In this document: piece by piece, positions 15,001-21,187 of the stretch
Layout: the number at the start of each line of letters is the position of its first letter
Position numbering within the stretch: the first letter of the stretch is position 1
NCBI RefSeq assembly: GCF_020966775.1
Contig: NZ_JAJKFV010000012.1
Location: forward strand, 62,001 to 126,000
From: Rhodopirellula halodulae
GTDB lineage: Bacteria; Planctomycetota; Planctomycetia; Pirellulales; Pirellulaceae
Length of the DNA: 64,000 nucleotides
Direction: 5' to 3'
Made by a program: the position numbers and the translations under genes
The notes under the pieces: model-generated
What the model was told of the DNA's origin: nothing
Database searches by the model: none
What the model saw: the letters and a program-made list of their open reading frames with translations, nothing else

Positions 15001-16670
15001 TCGTCAACACGCCGGGCGCCATCGCGGTGAATATTCCTGGCGGAGGATTCGGCGGCTCGACCGCGGATCAAGTGGCCGATGCACTGGTCACCGCGATTTC
15101 CGCCAACGTCGTGGGGTTGACTCCGGTCAACCTCGGCGGCGGACGAATCTCGCTGGGTGGCGACGACCAATTCAGCTTGAACTTGGCTGGAACCGCGTTG
15201 TCGCAATCCGGATTCGCCGGTCAGCCCGCATCGATCCCGGTCATCGTGCCACTGGACGATGTGCGTCGCAGCAGCCTGGAAGACTTGGTCGAAGATCTGC
15301 AGGCCACCAACCCAACCAAGTTGGCTGCGATTCAACCGATCGTCGACATCCTGTCGCTGTCCGAAACGGGTGTGCGTCGAATCGCTCACCTGTACGGCGA
15401 AGCCATCTCCGACGCATTCGCTGCCGAGATCGCCGCGGGAACGCTGGTCGTCCAGCAGCCTGACACTCGCATCTTGATCGAAGGTGCCAGCATCGTTCGC
15501 GGCCAATCGGTCGTCAGCGAACGCATCACCGATGAAGTCGGCAACCCATTGCTCGCAGGCGAAGCCATCATCTTCGTCGGTGACCTTCTCGACTTCGGCG
15601 ATGCGGCTGATCCACGGACTCCAGTCACGGTGGAGGACAATGGCCCACGCCACGTCATCACCGAAGGCTTCCAACTCGGTTCGCAAATCACCGCCGACGC
15701 CGATGGTGTCGACAATGGTTCGACAACGACGGACACCAACGCCGATGGTGACGACGGTGTCGCAATCCTGGGTGCCATGCGTCCTGGTTTCTCGACTCAA
15801 TTTGTCATCGACATCCAATCGCCAACGGTTGGCGGCGTGACCCCAGCGTTCTACCTGGACGCTTGGTTCGACTGGAACGGCGATGGTGTCTTCCAAGACG
15901 GCGAAGTCGAACGCTTTGGAAGCATCGGATCCGGAGCCTCGCGTGTCATCGGCACGGGCGGATCGACGGTCAACATCAACGTTCCATCGGATGCGACGAC
16001 GGGCTCCATCCAAACTCGCTTCCGTTTGTCCAATGAGGCAAACCTGGGAGCGACCGGGTTGGCTCAATCGGGTGAAGTCGAGGATTACACCTTCGTCATC
16101 AACAACAACCCGTTCCAGAACCCATCGTTGATCTACGACGTCAACGCCAGCGGTGCGACGACGCCTCTGGATGCCTTGTTGATCATCAATGCTCTGAACG
16201 CTGCCAACGGCGACATCGACCTGGACAACATTCCGGCGGGCATCACTCTGCCTCAGTACCCGGATGTCAACGGCAACGGTGTGGTCTCCGCTTTGGACGC
16301 TTTGAATGTCATCAACCGCCTGAACGAAATCGCGGGTCCTGGTGACGATCCAACGGGTGCCAGCGGCGAACCACTGGTTGCCTCGTCGACCAGCTACAGC
16401 CAAGTCTCCGACGGTGTGTTGGCCTCGGGAGCGACCATCGCGTTCGATCCAACGGTCACCGAAACCAGCTCCGGATCGGTGGCGGCAGGAGAGCCGATCG
16501 TCGAAACCGAGTCCAAAGTGGTTGGCGATTCGACCAGCGTCTTTGATTCGGCTGCCGTGATCAGCCTAGACGATGTGGTGGAAACCCTGGCAAATGATCA
16601 GGATCAGGCCGACCCATCCGAGGAATCGGAAATTTCGGCACTGGACTCATTCTTCGCGTCGATGAACTAA
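1..16670 (+). CDS. Giant secreted/surface protein, 5'-truncated, with PPC, Fn3-like, beta-helix-like, GEVED and dockerin-like modules
   Basis: The frame is open to the left edge, so the N-terminus (where a LEPR-type export motif would be expected) is missing; residues are counted from the GTG at 9. Seen in order: a metzincin-like segment (about 255-395) whose zinc motif is degenerate; a PPC-type domain (about 446-553); two Fn3-like repeats with YVYRxTF and GRRLYRA/SRIVYRA signatures (about 930-1175); Asn/Gly-rich stretches suggesting a beta-helix; further PPC-like segments near 2000, 2290 and 3590; three tandem repeats beginning FPSGAQLA/VPSGAELA/VPTGTQLA (about 3270-3520); several DGxxFTxxxG...TFEFD modules; a GEVED domain (about 5195-5366, ending SGEVEDYTF); and two dockerin-like Ca-binding repeats (DVNASG...LDALLIIN and DVNGNGVVSALDALNVIN, about 5376-5443). 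It is acidic and has very few cysteines. I infer an extracellular adhesin or wall-associated scaffold. The modular reading is firm; the biological role is unknown. Confidence 0.9.
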   Translation, partial: PQVLAVVPEPIDVDNQGQRTPRLNMVDVYFTEDVNVANLSAQLDLFQLIYTRDTVTGEDDTVFTPNDIDAIPGKPNAVRLTFDDFLNDGNSNFSFSEVPDLTQQTNPPTPIDQLPKIPGAIRLKIGNDSALPMTPGNVSVAGDAGDSFDTATIINNLNGIGAGQTASVRLTGGEIDNPNPNDPLYTLDFPGGTDYQGVRNIRPDDPSRLERTVPLDVWRRGADTVDGITTAYYNFPTSWLGDEPSSSGLDLDKTYINQITEEQKQRVREVMSLFSEYLGVQFIEVGDTASGAVTSIPSGAPLLSITLGELYGSVDDNLTVNSAVGGVTLDTRPLDINGLTFLGTDPNADSIGDRQLLVMDSQDFDSSVDDQTGGEFFRGAFLGIGQLLGYGYADHLPQPVTQSTGSVLEGLNPESPDVVDLASQLGDDNEALFPSPSDIVNGQYLFRPEANDIDLYRFELSEPGKLSISTVAQRLSLSSTLDTALRLYKQVGTDEYIEIAQNDDYFSDDSLIEIDILEAGDYVIGVSASGNTSYNPVIAGTGIGGVTEGTYELVVSYETAAASSIMDNPVNGTAAQPLDGDADGKPGGEFNFWFNPTDPDAVVYVDSLTGTNLPDRNFTAADVTNFDLFVTMGTPTKPVAEIDDAIRLAEFRSANGGTPVTKIRVIGGGTYEIGRSSFGSELKDGSTLNVPKDIALVIDGGSTFRMSRSRIGVGSTSESVDRSNSSLQILGTPDQMVSFVGLNGQTGSWGGIDLRGDIDFADDSKTNMEDNAVFLNHIQYADIQHGGGQVSVDGQTLTISPIELADVRATILNNQIRNSAQAAIAATPNTFEETRFDESQYQNQVAPGAAAPSYFTSDVTRIGPHIRGNTLTNNSINGLQIRLSTPTGGDLQSLDVNARFDDTDIVHVLTENLLIEGNPGGVNAANAAPSVLLVRSNSTTAPAGETGLDAGAYVYRMTFIDENGFESTPSDATSSVTVGAGAAVQLSGLPTVTANSGFSGRRLYRATVDANGNPGEFRLVARLNTSDTSYRDATNEGSNLLNPSIIAGTLLAGASGSIQTSSIPNPAGGGTGLVEPGRYVYRFTFATADGTEVGPSSETQIIETIDEGSILVSGIPAAPAGSGFASRIVYRAEVASNGTVGEYRQVAVLNASQSSFTDGASIGTDRLDLLTVTAPLQARAGRLDPSLVIDPGMIVKLDGARIDVTFDAHLYAEGTAKEPIILTSLNDDRYGTGGAFNTNNISQGTNDGQNELQPGDWSGVYLAFGADASFDHAVLAGGGGSSRIEGGFASFNVLEVHQSDLRVANSRFEDNADGRGFLNDSGNNTNNPNDPREERVGRVNNASGTVFVRGAQPVMVDNEFVDGSGPAMSFDVNSFSWQEVTDPGRSTASRDFGLTGNVADSLDRYEISGNSGPLIAGNAIDSATVSDEDVAAGVVTAGLNGLEVRGGTVATEVVWDDTDIVHIVRGMIEIPNQHIYGGLRLESDARGSLVVKFQNQDLDVEDVLLRRQAGIVAGGTLLTAEDEMLDIANRIGGSLQVVGQPDFPVVLTSLLDDTVGAGFTPDGQANIDTDNNGVRVDEDGNPIAVLTSDSGNSEATPPLLPLGQEYDRTNRAEVDNGTTIDNDIDPNAPGYLNTTVLGGGELQNVVVTGIDQNAGGALLAQQNYAFLYTTYIEVTSDTGGRQRIPLINAFGPNDNPNPILVGPDRVRSSGVFTVFGREIRFTAESFIVDNRAVAYTKLDFETVDGADFSAGNINTIRVFSYLDQGVTADDNDVLYQIGTPGQSDFRLMTLNQTARVGFSHGGVYENDSVNQFNASYTGWLTDDAGDLLNRLNNVQNGFNFDIAANINGDIPGAFGPVAGAANFDGVSDGTVAISQNGQPADIETALIWQLDGGSDAARVTSFVEWIPFDPANPASITLPQSIDGAGSWDGITIREAASDSNVSIASENEPGNVGNSDTNATPATSQYLGELAPSIEAGDESRRIGLIVEGEISSRGDEDVFAFVAEAGTQVWLDIDRTNSNLDTIVELIDANGNTLILSDDSLAEARQIEELLSIDPTDPNAAARRAALTAEIARRSGGGLNGFDLDQVLGLGTTLVDATAADSMFQDNYSTNARDAGMRIVLPGTVGQRLLYHIRVRSGLTDTAEATTLPNGGGFLTSADSLGKGRTTGSYQLQIRLGEDDVFAGTQVRYSDVRFATNGVQVIGGPMHSPLAGDDFETDSANNTLSNAQRLGLYDNQFTSDGTITTLADGSIVLNRDSGGIDRVDIDLENPAGPLSSDSLSKNISGFLTDGGDVDWYEFDVDYRQLTRDDAALYLATIFDVDYSDGLARADTALYVFNSLGELVLIGGDSNVADDQTSAGAGYDPSDLSRGSFGTADPYIGSAELPEGTYYVAISNQSRQPAVLDQFTNRDTANPLLRLEPVDSIRRIAEENFSGSSFFYPGTASAPVQPVLFDQNSILDYSLDDVVLYVNTQSSLFVVNPFTGETYGVIGNFGDEVRDIAFTANGELFAYTGYDDRPAGDTTWTYNRIDTATAQLSAPLSVGAGIETFHNLDAEAPPAQQILDEASDDGIEVEAITIRSRFGAETGFFVGNRPTFQAGLEYINNILYAFNEETGEATGPVFDLALAAAGAGTDRREIGAIDTAVPAGNQDTQLGIADATANDATGLPVARLFDGDTFSLTNGTETVTFELNQGFTILAASPADSLTGASLPNAAIPIAAGTTLDPASIVNDTLLTIEVPGSSPVTFQITDSTAAINPNNVRVPLDRSSDAVVFIDTLESIIRQQGIPVSAKGTQLALPTATNVQLTGPGATAADGIALVGDNNVAAGNTSVTLLPTDTAETIAFRISQAVQAANTGGSLPTVTATAQGNSLAITGAIANVSSVTGAIRAGGSANGGLITGVELVGNNLYGVSSNGGLYIVPSAQLNGTGNRFVGNYVSTATDLIGLNFTGLRAGPNSVEDGAYSDILFGTTSNGRIYAFNTRGELQPIFAGGRTFIETGIFGALGLDFSTLDYNLWHVAGARADDPGHGYNQNDSDTRFGFTGGNSLQFNYTAGAFNGNYNFGEAPVQNFNTANENVRQDGQDVQSTYNFPGGAKGIVQSNTFSLEGYSSADLPTMYFNYFLETDGVDDDTATDNDDDLFSEDRDTLRVYVIDDNGVEHLVATNNESRGNLNFDDEFDDPAQVGIYDDDIDVDVQQLFDNTGNWRQARVPLNEFAGQSNLALRIEFSTAGTTATNTAEIRTVAASGLADGETFTIGGQLFSIDLSPTIAFPSGAQLAQLFGTGATAEATFVVDGQEYILTDGTRAVAADQIAIDVTNGDPSLLSSLTAADVASSVASVFDTSVSVDRLVPSGAELALFYQNNPDEFKTIFINGNEYLLDDGFRDTTDAEPQFANTNLIPLDLLAIYETFDDADPNVETIVDLSQEDVARVLSAVIGETDGSVDYDQLVPTGTQLATLYQDPTERFVVEIDGVEYVLNDGTRSIAAGQVSVLIADLSQSDIGGELQAVVEQNTGVQSPQFATVDNFDFSDASDPVDPFGNPNPVGATGRNDLIFQATPLPYVDGNLQVTGRGTLGTVTGGGVTNLGDVDLSSVEVAAGTTITVDATSDNPGVLLNVRFFDSNGVELRSPTGGLLAVENNANGTVSLTAPSDGVIYIGISGPENGDYDPRVSGTTSAAQVGGYDLTISINPQLDVQANASVVEFNGAGTVSVATGSGLRVGSQNALPGIPIRISQSATAVEVAAALRQALANRFTDGDTTLIPQVGSAVRLPNLTINDSGPFASTAQRYGDRFGANGAGAAADNASNGAFIDDIIIGFAERGEMVTAANPIGVNEEFVLDQSVNLTNPPQPTQPTVSGAYQLEIRDASEYVSSGEVPVTTPQVQRNQNGTTVLVAVAADGTRVTANANGQFLDINGNDLDLTGFTGPFGVSIDDGSLVALDVANEPIQLRGVGEARFRTFDTNERLSSGITLTTLPAAEIEDGATFTLADANTRLTFEFDISNDLGSFDGIVPEDNRVAVRLPRTASAAEVANEIIRLINSTQVQAVIDGSASRANGTVPPASASSPNALVNADTRINLYGDLSVRPDTAGRPAFANIEIADLRGDTNRVDEAQGVIMIENNRFLFSSNAGVDINRDATARVTSDDLRDATPSILTYARNLIELNTENLIPGVVVQNNVIAFNADAGIRITGLDGDGSATQDPVGFDRIVNNTLVGGPIESGAELGPQVFESILFDQGGISFADAVVQDTLSLGPDVSSEFTDPEAALGSPDCHGVGPEPTSGQFTFSLGSGGQATFLFQDNLLTGDGTSAPDLVIFESGEPERIAVEISRDGVTFFSVGQVFGADNTIDLDSFGFGPNDQFGFVRLTDLSPAGTFEFGAAGADIDGIGAISTIAREIYTPGSQGIVVQQNSAPTILNNIVANFQTGIAVSAPQNNVAGDVDVSRDLTVIGGNTFFRNANNSTAGGTGLFAQFISPFQQIFVDPVNLVFTPQAGTATIDSGINSLEDRASLQTVRGAIGLPPSPIVAPVYDLNGQLRVDDPNVATPNGLGFNVFVDRGAEERGDSDGPRFVVTSPRGDDLFDLAGQAFSVGTIHDAFEIQLVDGIAPADAAPGVGIDDSTVRSELVRVTRFFADSDEVELLSEGVDYRFSYEPGDNKIRLTPIGGVWPDNATYTVELLGSTQSGNGTGVLNAQPGRLYADGATTQIGDKIFEADTGIGLSILPSELTRVNPLTNLIESNIDGQLVTIFDGVNEYTFEFDTEAIANVAEGNIPVRLPAAATAEQISDIFARAINESGVQLVAVHMQIEDGATIETGRLQLLGATAASENAYVSFESDSFLRHTNQVLDVTLLITTTDGINDFDGQQISIFDGQQELTFEFDSNGAVTGNADVVVAIRDDSTPRQIVAELLAAITTAGLNVEASGASGNFRISGTNGPISVTSLTGGVQVEGNSEIGTSFGFGIIVPTEEGVVSPLITDGQTFTISRGTAQSVTFELDFDGFVNTPGAIAVNIPGGGFGGSTADQVADALVTAISANVVGLTPVNLGGGRISLGGDDQFSLNLAGTALSQSGFAGQPASIPVIVPLDDVRRSSLEDLVEDLQATNPTKLAAIQPIVDILSLSETGVRRIAHLYGEAISDAFAAEIAAGTLVVQQPDTRILIEGASIVRGQSVVSERITDEVGNPLLAGEAIIFVGDLLDFGDAADPRTPVTVEDNGPRHVITEGFQLGSQITADADGVDNGSTTTDTNADGDDGVAILGAMRPGFSTQFVIDIQSPTVGGVTPAFYLDAWFDWNGDGVFQDGEVERFGSIGSGASRVIGTGGSTVNINVPSDATTGSIQTRFRLSNEANLGATGLAQSGEVEDYTFVINNNPFQNPSLIYDVNASGATTPLDALLIINALNAANGDIDLDNIPAGITLPQYPDVNGNGVVSALDALNVINRLNEIAGPGDDPTGASGEPLVASSTSYSQVSDGVLASGATIAFDPTVTETSSGSVAAGEPIVETESKVVGDSTSVFDSAAVISLDDVVETLANDQDQADPSEESEISALDSFFASMN
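9818..10560 (+). repeat. Three tandem protein repeats inside the giant gene
   Basis: Three units of roughly 75-100 codons follow each other. Each has (P)SG/TG-x-QLA-x-L(F/Y), then a short strand pair ending in G-x-E-Y-x-L-x-DG-x-R, and then a spacer with D(L/V)S/TxxDV and a helix. The starts are near 9818, 10048 and 10345. They look like an intragenic duplication, diverged at the DNA level. Confidence 0.75.
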
Positions 16671-16709
16671 TCGTCGCAGAGAAAAGCTTCGGTCTGAAAC
16701 CAATTTTCG

Positions 16710-16774
16710 CGAGCGTGACGTAGAGTTCGATTGGAAGGTCCCCTTTCAATGGAATTCCGTGTCACGCTCGTTTT
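16710..16774 (+). terminator. Long imperfect hairpin with T tract after the giant gene
   Basis: CGAGCGTGAC at 16710-16719 pairs perfectly with GTCACGCTCG at 16761-16770. Inside, GAGTTC (16723-16728) pairs with GAATTC (16752-16757, one G-T), and ATTGGAAGG (16730-16738) pairs with CCTTTCAAT (16742-16750, one G-T), leaving a 3-nt loop. TTTT follows directly. It lies 40 bp after the stop of the giant gene and about 95 bp before the next start, so termination or mRNA 3'-end protection is the simplest reading. Confidence 0.7.
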
Positions 16775-16866
16775 GCATGTTTCTGAAGCGAGTTGGGAAC
16801 CAAATGGACGTTCGTCGGCTCAAAACACTGTGAAATAGGCGGCGGATACTAGTTTTTACGCAACTC

Positions 16867-19380
16867 ATGCAGTCGGCCGACATGCGCAAACGGGCTTCTC
16901 AATCCTCTTCGAAACGCCGCGAAGCACGCTCCCGCCGAGCCAATTCGCGACGCCCGCTGACGCTGCAATTGTTGGAAACCCGCCGCGTGATGGCCGCCGG
17001 AATTCCTGTGGGAGCAACGACTTCGGACACGGCGGAGTTCTTCCTTGGAAGCATCACCGTCACGCCGATCTTCCTCGATTCGACCGGCCAAACGGATCCC
17101 AAGACGCAAAATTGGACCGAGGGCGAGATCGATGCGGTGATGTCCGAGATCACCACCGGATTGAACTGGTGGGTGGACATGTTGGACCAAATGAACACGG
17201 TCCACACGTTGGAATTCGTGATCGACGACACCTACGCGCAGAATCCACTGCAGATTCCCACCGAGCCGATTGATCGCACCAGCAATCACTACAGCAGTTA
17301 CGTCGGGCAATTTTTGGACGACGCCGGCATCCCTTCCAACATGACGTTGGACGAAGGCATGTTCGCCTTCAACTCGTCCCAGCGAGAAGCGTTCGGCACC
17401 GATTGGGCGTTCTCGCTGTTCATCAGCGATTCCTCCGATGACCAAGATGGTTTCTTTGCCAGCGGCGGATCGTTCCGAGGCGCTTTTGCCTTCCCCGGCG
17501 GTTTGTACATCATCGCTCCGTCGACTCGTCCAGCCCGAACCTTCGCCCACGAAGTCTCACACATGTTTTGGGGATTGGACGAATACGCGGGAGGCGGAAC
17601 GTACTCGCAGAGCCGCGGCTACTACAACACTCCCAACGACAACGCGGAAGACAACCCCGCACCGGGATTCGTTCAGCAACCCAGCATCATGGCCGGCGGC
17701 AACAACCTGGTGAACGGATATCAGAATTACGAATCACCTGCGACCACGTTGGCGATGCTCGGCTGGCAAGACACCGACGGCGACGGGATCTTCGACGTGC
17801 TGGACGTGCCACTGAATTTCAGCGGTTCAGGCCACTTCGATTCGCAAGCCAACCGGTTCCATTTCGAAGGCTCGGCATCCTCCGCCACACTGATCAACCA
17901 GAATCCATCCGGGCCGCAAAGCGACATCACGCTGAACCGGGTTTCGGAATTGCAGGTGTCGATCAACGGTGGCGAATGGACCACGTTGGAATCACCAGAC
18001 ACCGCGACCGCCGAGTTCGATCTGCAGTTTGATGTCACGCCATCGATGACCAGCGTCTCGCTTCGCGTCATTGACAATACAACCGGCGTGACCAGCGAAA
18101 CGTTGACCGCCACGCGTTCTCGCCCTTTAATCGCCGACGCGCCCGTGGCCGGCTATGTCTTCCTGGACGACAACGGCGACTCCTCTCGCAGTGAATTCGA
18201 AACGCTGCTTGAAGGAGTCCAATTCGAAGTGCTCGCGTCCGATGGCGGCGCACTACCCAGCGGAACCTTTGACATCGACGACGTCGCACTCAACACGGAT
18301 GTCCCGCCGGTCGACGGCATGACGTTCCGGGCGATGGGCAGCAACGTCAACACGAACGTCCAAATTCGCGACGAAAACGGATTGAATGGCGAACCGATGA
18401 TCCACGTGCTGGATCGCAACCTGAATCGCTGGTGGCCGGGGCTCGATTCCCGTTTGGGTTTGGAAGTCGAATTTGATGAGCCCGTCGGGCACTTGGAAGT
18501 CGACATCATCGGTTTGCACGACGACAGCTACGGCCGCGTCCAAGCGTTCGACAGCCAAGGCAATTTGCTGACGCGAGTCACCACGGACATTCGAAACACA
18601 CCTAGCGGTTCGCTCGCCGAGGGCGAAACTTCCACGTTGGTCTTGGAGGATCCCGAAGCTCGCATTCACCGCATCGAGATCGCCGGACACGCATCAACGT
18701 CGATCGCGGTGCTCGGTGTGCGACACGGCATGGAAGCAGAAATCGTGACCGATGCCTCGGGTGCATTCACACAAACGAATTTGGCGGACGGGCAGTACCA
18801 ACTTCAGTGGCAACCGACTCAGGTGATCCACTCCATCACGAACACGACCATCACCGTTTCGGGTGGCGAAATCGTTTCGGGAGTGAACCTGAATGGCGGC
18901 TTGGCTGAGATCGCTGCGACGCGGGTCGACAGCCCACGCTACAACACGGACCTGGGCGAAGACGTCAACGGCGACGGTTCGATCACCGCACTGGACGCAC
19001 TGCAAGTCATCAACGATCTGAATTTGAACGGCGACCGTTCGCTCACTTTCAATGAGACCTCAGGCCCGAAAATTGACGTGTCCAACGATGGCGTCATCTC
19101 GGCCTTGGATGCTTTGCGAGTCATCAACAAGCTGAACGAACTGGATGGCAACTCCGAACCAGCCGGCGAATGGGTTGCCGACAACGGTGACAGCATCGGT
19201 GGCGGCGACGAAGGTGGCTCATTCCAATCCACCACTCAATTGGTATCCGCCTCGTCCGACGTGCTTGCGCCGCAGTCCGAGTCCGCTTTTGGGCCGGCAC
19301 GAGACGCCATCTTCCGCGACGACGAAACGCTCGGCGAAATTCTCGGCGTCGAACAAAAGCTCATCGCAGCGAACGCCTAG
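16867..19380 (+). CDS. Secreted metzincin-like metallopeptidase with LEPR-type N-terminus, SdrD B-like and dockerin-like repeats
   Basis: 837 aa. The basic N-terminus leads into LTLQLLETRRVMAA (about 31-45), the planctomycete LEPR-type export motif, in place of a normal signal peptide. HEVSH at 228-232, followed by MFWGLDEY, resembles the HExxH...L(A)DEY pattern of M64-like metzincins, and SIMAGG further on could be the Met-turn. An SdrD B-like domain (GYVFLDDNGD) starts near 427. Two dockerin-like repeats (DVNGDGSITALDALQVIN and DVSNDGVISALDALRVIN) lie near 697-758. I infer a zinc-dependent protease held outside the cell. The start could also be the ATG at 16882. It follows the giant gene on the same strand and ends in the same kind of dockerin pair, so the two may share an anchoring partner. 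Confidence 0.85.
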   Translation: MQSADMRKRASQSSSKRREARSRRANSRRPLTLQLLETRRVMAAGIPVGATTSDTAEFFLGSITVTPIFLDSTGQTDPKTQNWTEGEIDAVMSEITTGLNWWVDMLDQMNTVHTLEFVIDDTYAQNPLQIPTEPIDRTSNHYSSYVGQFLDDAGIPSNMTLDEGMFAFNSSQREAFGTDWAFSLFISDSSDDQDGFFASGGSFRGAFAFPGGLYIIAPSTRPARTFAHEVSHMFWGLDEYAGGGTYSQSRGYYNTPNDNAEDNPAPGFVQQPSIMAGGNNLVNGYQNYESPATTLAMLGWQDTDGDGIFDVLDVPLNFSGSGHFDSQANRFHFEGSASSATLINQNPSGPQSDITLNRVSELQVSINGGEWTTLESPDTATAEFDLQFDVTPSMTSVSLRVIDNTTGVTSETLTATRSRPLIADAPVAGYVFLDDNGDSSRSEFETLLEGVQFEVLASDGGALPSGTFDIDDVALNTDVPPVDGMTFRAMGSNVNTNVQIRDENGLNGEPMIHVLDRNLNRWWPGLDSRLGLEVEFDEPVGHLEVDIIGLHDDSYGRVQAFDSQGNLLTRVTTDIRNTPSGSLAEGETSTLVLEDPEARIHRIEIAGHASTSIAVLGVRHGMEAEIVTDASGAFTQTNLADGQYQLQWQPTQVIHSITNTTITVSGGEIVSGVNLNGGLAEIAATRVDSPRYNTDLGEDVNGDGSITALDALQVINDLNLNGDRSLTFNETSGPKIDVSNDGVISALDALRVINKLNELDGNSEPAGEWVADNGDSIGGGDEGGSFQSTTQLVSASSDVLAPQSESAFGPARDAIFRDDETLGEILGVEQKLIAANA

Positions 19381-19601
19381 CGGACACCGCTTTTGCGGAA
19401 CGAAAGGCGATCGCGTTCCCACCCTGCCGCATTCCGTTCCCTCGCCACTCGATTCCCGCCAACACACCGACCCACCCGAAGACTCACGCGGCGATTCTCT
19501 AACCAACCCGTGAATTTTCACCACCATAAGTTTGCGACAGACAGTGCGAATGTATAGGCTATGGCGTTTCACCCGCCCACAATCTCGCCTTAAAGCACGC
19601 C

Positions 19602-21059
19602 ATGAACGACCGTCGTGACTTCCTAAAATCGTCCACCGTTGCCGCCACGCTGGCAACCACCGCTCTCTCCAGCCAACCCGCATCGGCAGCGCCCGCGGGT
19701 AGCAACGAACGCATGCGGATCGGCTTCATCGGCCCCGGCGGTCGCGGTTTTGGCGCCCACGTCAAATCGCTCTGCAAACATCACGAACAAGGCCGCAAGA
19801 TTGACTTGGTAGGCGTCGCGGAAGTCTTCGAATCGCAACGAGACAAAGTCGCGGACCACATCGAAAAAGCGACCGGTACCAAACCGGCCAAGTACGTCGA
19901 CTACCGCGAAATGATCGAGAAAGAAAACCTCGACGCGGTCTGCATCGGAACCCCTGACCACTGGCACCATCGCCAAACCATCGACGCTCTCGAAGCCGGT
20001 CTGAATGTCTACTGCGAAAAGCCCATGACCAAGACGGTCCAAGAGGCTTTCGATGTGGAAGACAAATGGCGGGCGAGCGGTAAAGTCATGCAGGTCGGCG
20101 TTCAGTCAACCAGCTTGCCCGTATGGGATGAAGTCAACGCGTTGCTGCGGGAAGGCAAACTCGGCAAGGTCCTCGGGTTCCAAACCGAATACTTCCGGAA
20201 CTCCGATGTCGGCCAATGGCGTTACTACAAACTCACGCCTGACATGACTCCCAAAACCATCGATTGGAAACGTTGGTTGGGAACCGAGCACGACTTGGCC
20301 GAGGACATGCCATTTGACCGCGAAGTCTACAAGCAATGGCGTCGCTTCTGGCCCTTCGGCAGCGGCATGTTCACGGACTTGTTCGTCCACCGCACCACTT
20401 CCATGTTGAAGGCAACCGGATTGCGAGTTCCCGGCCGAGTCACCGGTGCCGGCGGCGTGTACTTGGAATACGACGGTCGTGATGTGCCCGACGTGGCCAC
20501 CGTTGTCGCCGACTTCAACGAAGGCGTGCAGGGCCTGATCACCGCCACCATGTGTAACCAGGAATCTCGCGTCAATCAGCTGATTCGTGGTCACTATGGA
20601 ACCTTCACCTTCGGCAATGGCGAATCCTTCGACGGCTTCGACTTCATCCCTGAACGTGGTCCCGTGACTCACGTTCGCCAAGACGCCGAACGGATCAAAA
20701 CCAATCCCGTCGACAACACGACCATGGCTCACTTTGCCAACTGGTTGGATGCCTGCGAAGCCGGCGACCCATCGTTGTGCAACAACCAACCCGACCTCGG
20801 TGCGGCCGCGATGTCCGTGGTGAACCTCGGTGCTCAAAGCTACCGCAAAGGCAAAGTGTTCTTTGTCGATGAGGATCACAACATCTCGGATCAAGACCCA
20901 GGCTGGGCCGCGAAATGGGAAAAGCGTTCTGCCGAAGGCGGACCGGTAGCTCACATTCCAGGTTGGAACGCGGGCGATTACGGAAGCAAACAACGCGATC
21001 CTGACTACATGGAATACGGCGGGCCTTGGATCGACGGTAAAGATCCAGCGCAAGGCTGA
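19602..21059 (+). CDS. Tat-exported Gfo/Idh/MocA family oxidoreductase
   Basis: 485 aa. The N-terminus has a twin-arginine signal (RRDFLK, then a hydrophobic stretch to PASAA, about 1-31). The mature part opens with a Rossmann fold (MRIGFIGPGGRG, about 38-49). It carries the PDHWHH segment and the CEKPM motif (about 136-140) typical of the family, followed by the C-terminal alpha/beta substrate domain. Family members oxidise or epimerise sugars and inositols with NAD(P); the substrate here cannot be read. Export in folded form by Tat fits a cofactor-containing enzyme. It faces the TIM-barrel isomerase gene on the other strand, a pairing often seen in sugar or inositol catabolism. Confidence 0.92.
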   Translation: MNDRRDFLKSSTVAATLATTALSSQPASAAPAGSNERMRIGFIGPGGRGFGAHVKSLCKHHEQGRKIDLVGVAEVFESQRDKVADHIEKATGTKPAKYVDYREMIEKENLDAVCIGTPDHWHHRQTIDALEAGLNVYCEKPMTKTVQEAFDVEDKWRASGKVMQVGVQSTSLPVWDEVNALLREGKLGKVLGFQTEYFRNSDVGQWRYYKLTPDMTPKTIDWKRWLGTEHDLAEDMPFDREVYKQWRRFWPFGSGMFTDLFVHRTTSMLKATGLRVPGRVTGAGGVYLEYDGRDVPDVATVVADFNEGVQGLITATMCNQESRVNQLIRGHYGTFTFGNGESFDGFDFIPERGPVTHVRQDAERIKTNPVDNTTMAHFANWLDACEAGDPSLCNNQPDLGAAAMSVVNLGAQSYRKGKVFFVDEDHNISDQDPGWAAKWEKRSAEGGPVAHIPGWNAGDYGSKQRDPDYMEYGGPWIDGKDPAQG

Positions 21060-21114
21060 TCAGCCACGCGGTTGGCAAAAGACCGCTTCTCACCAACGTC
21101 AGAACGGGCAACAA

Positions 21115-21144
21115 AAAAACGGGTCGCAAACGCGGCCCGTTTTT
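21115..21144. terminator. Bidirectional rho-independent terminator
   Basis: The stem ACGGGTCGC (21119-21127) pairs with GCGGCCCGT (21132-21140), one G-T pair, loop AAAC, flanked by an A tract on the left and TTTT on the right. It sits between two convergent genes and can serve both. Confidence 0.85.
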
Positions 21145-21187
21145 CGTAGGTCAATTCGTAGAATGCCGTCGCGTTGACGCGAACCGA

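Noticed and set aside
12441-16403. Antisense open frame of 1320 codons within the giant gene
   Set aside because: Same reason: a shadow of biased codons, with no signal sequence, motif or start support.
19394-19420. GGAACG / CGTTCC hairpin after the metallopeptidase gene
   Set aside because: Long loop and no T tract; could be chance.
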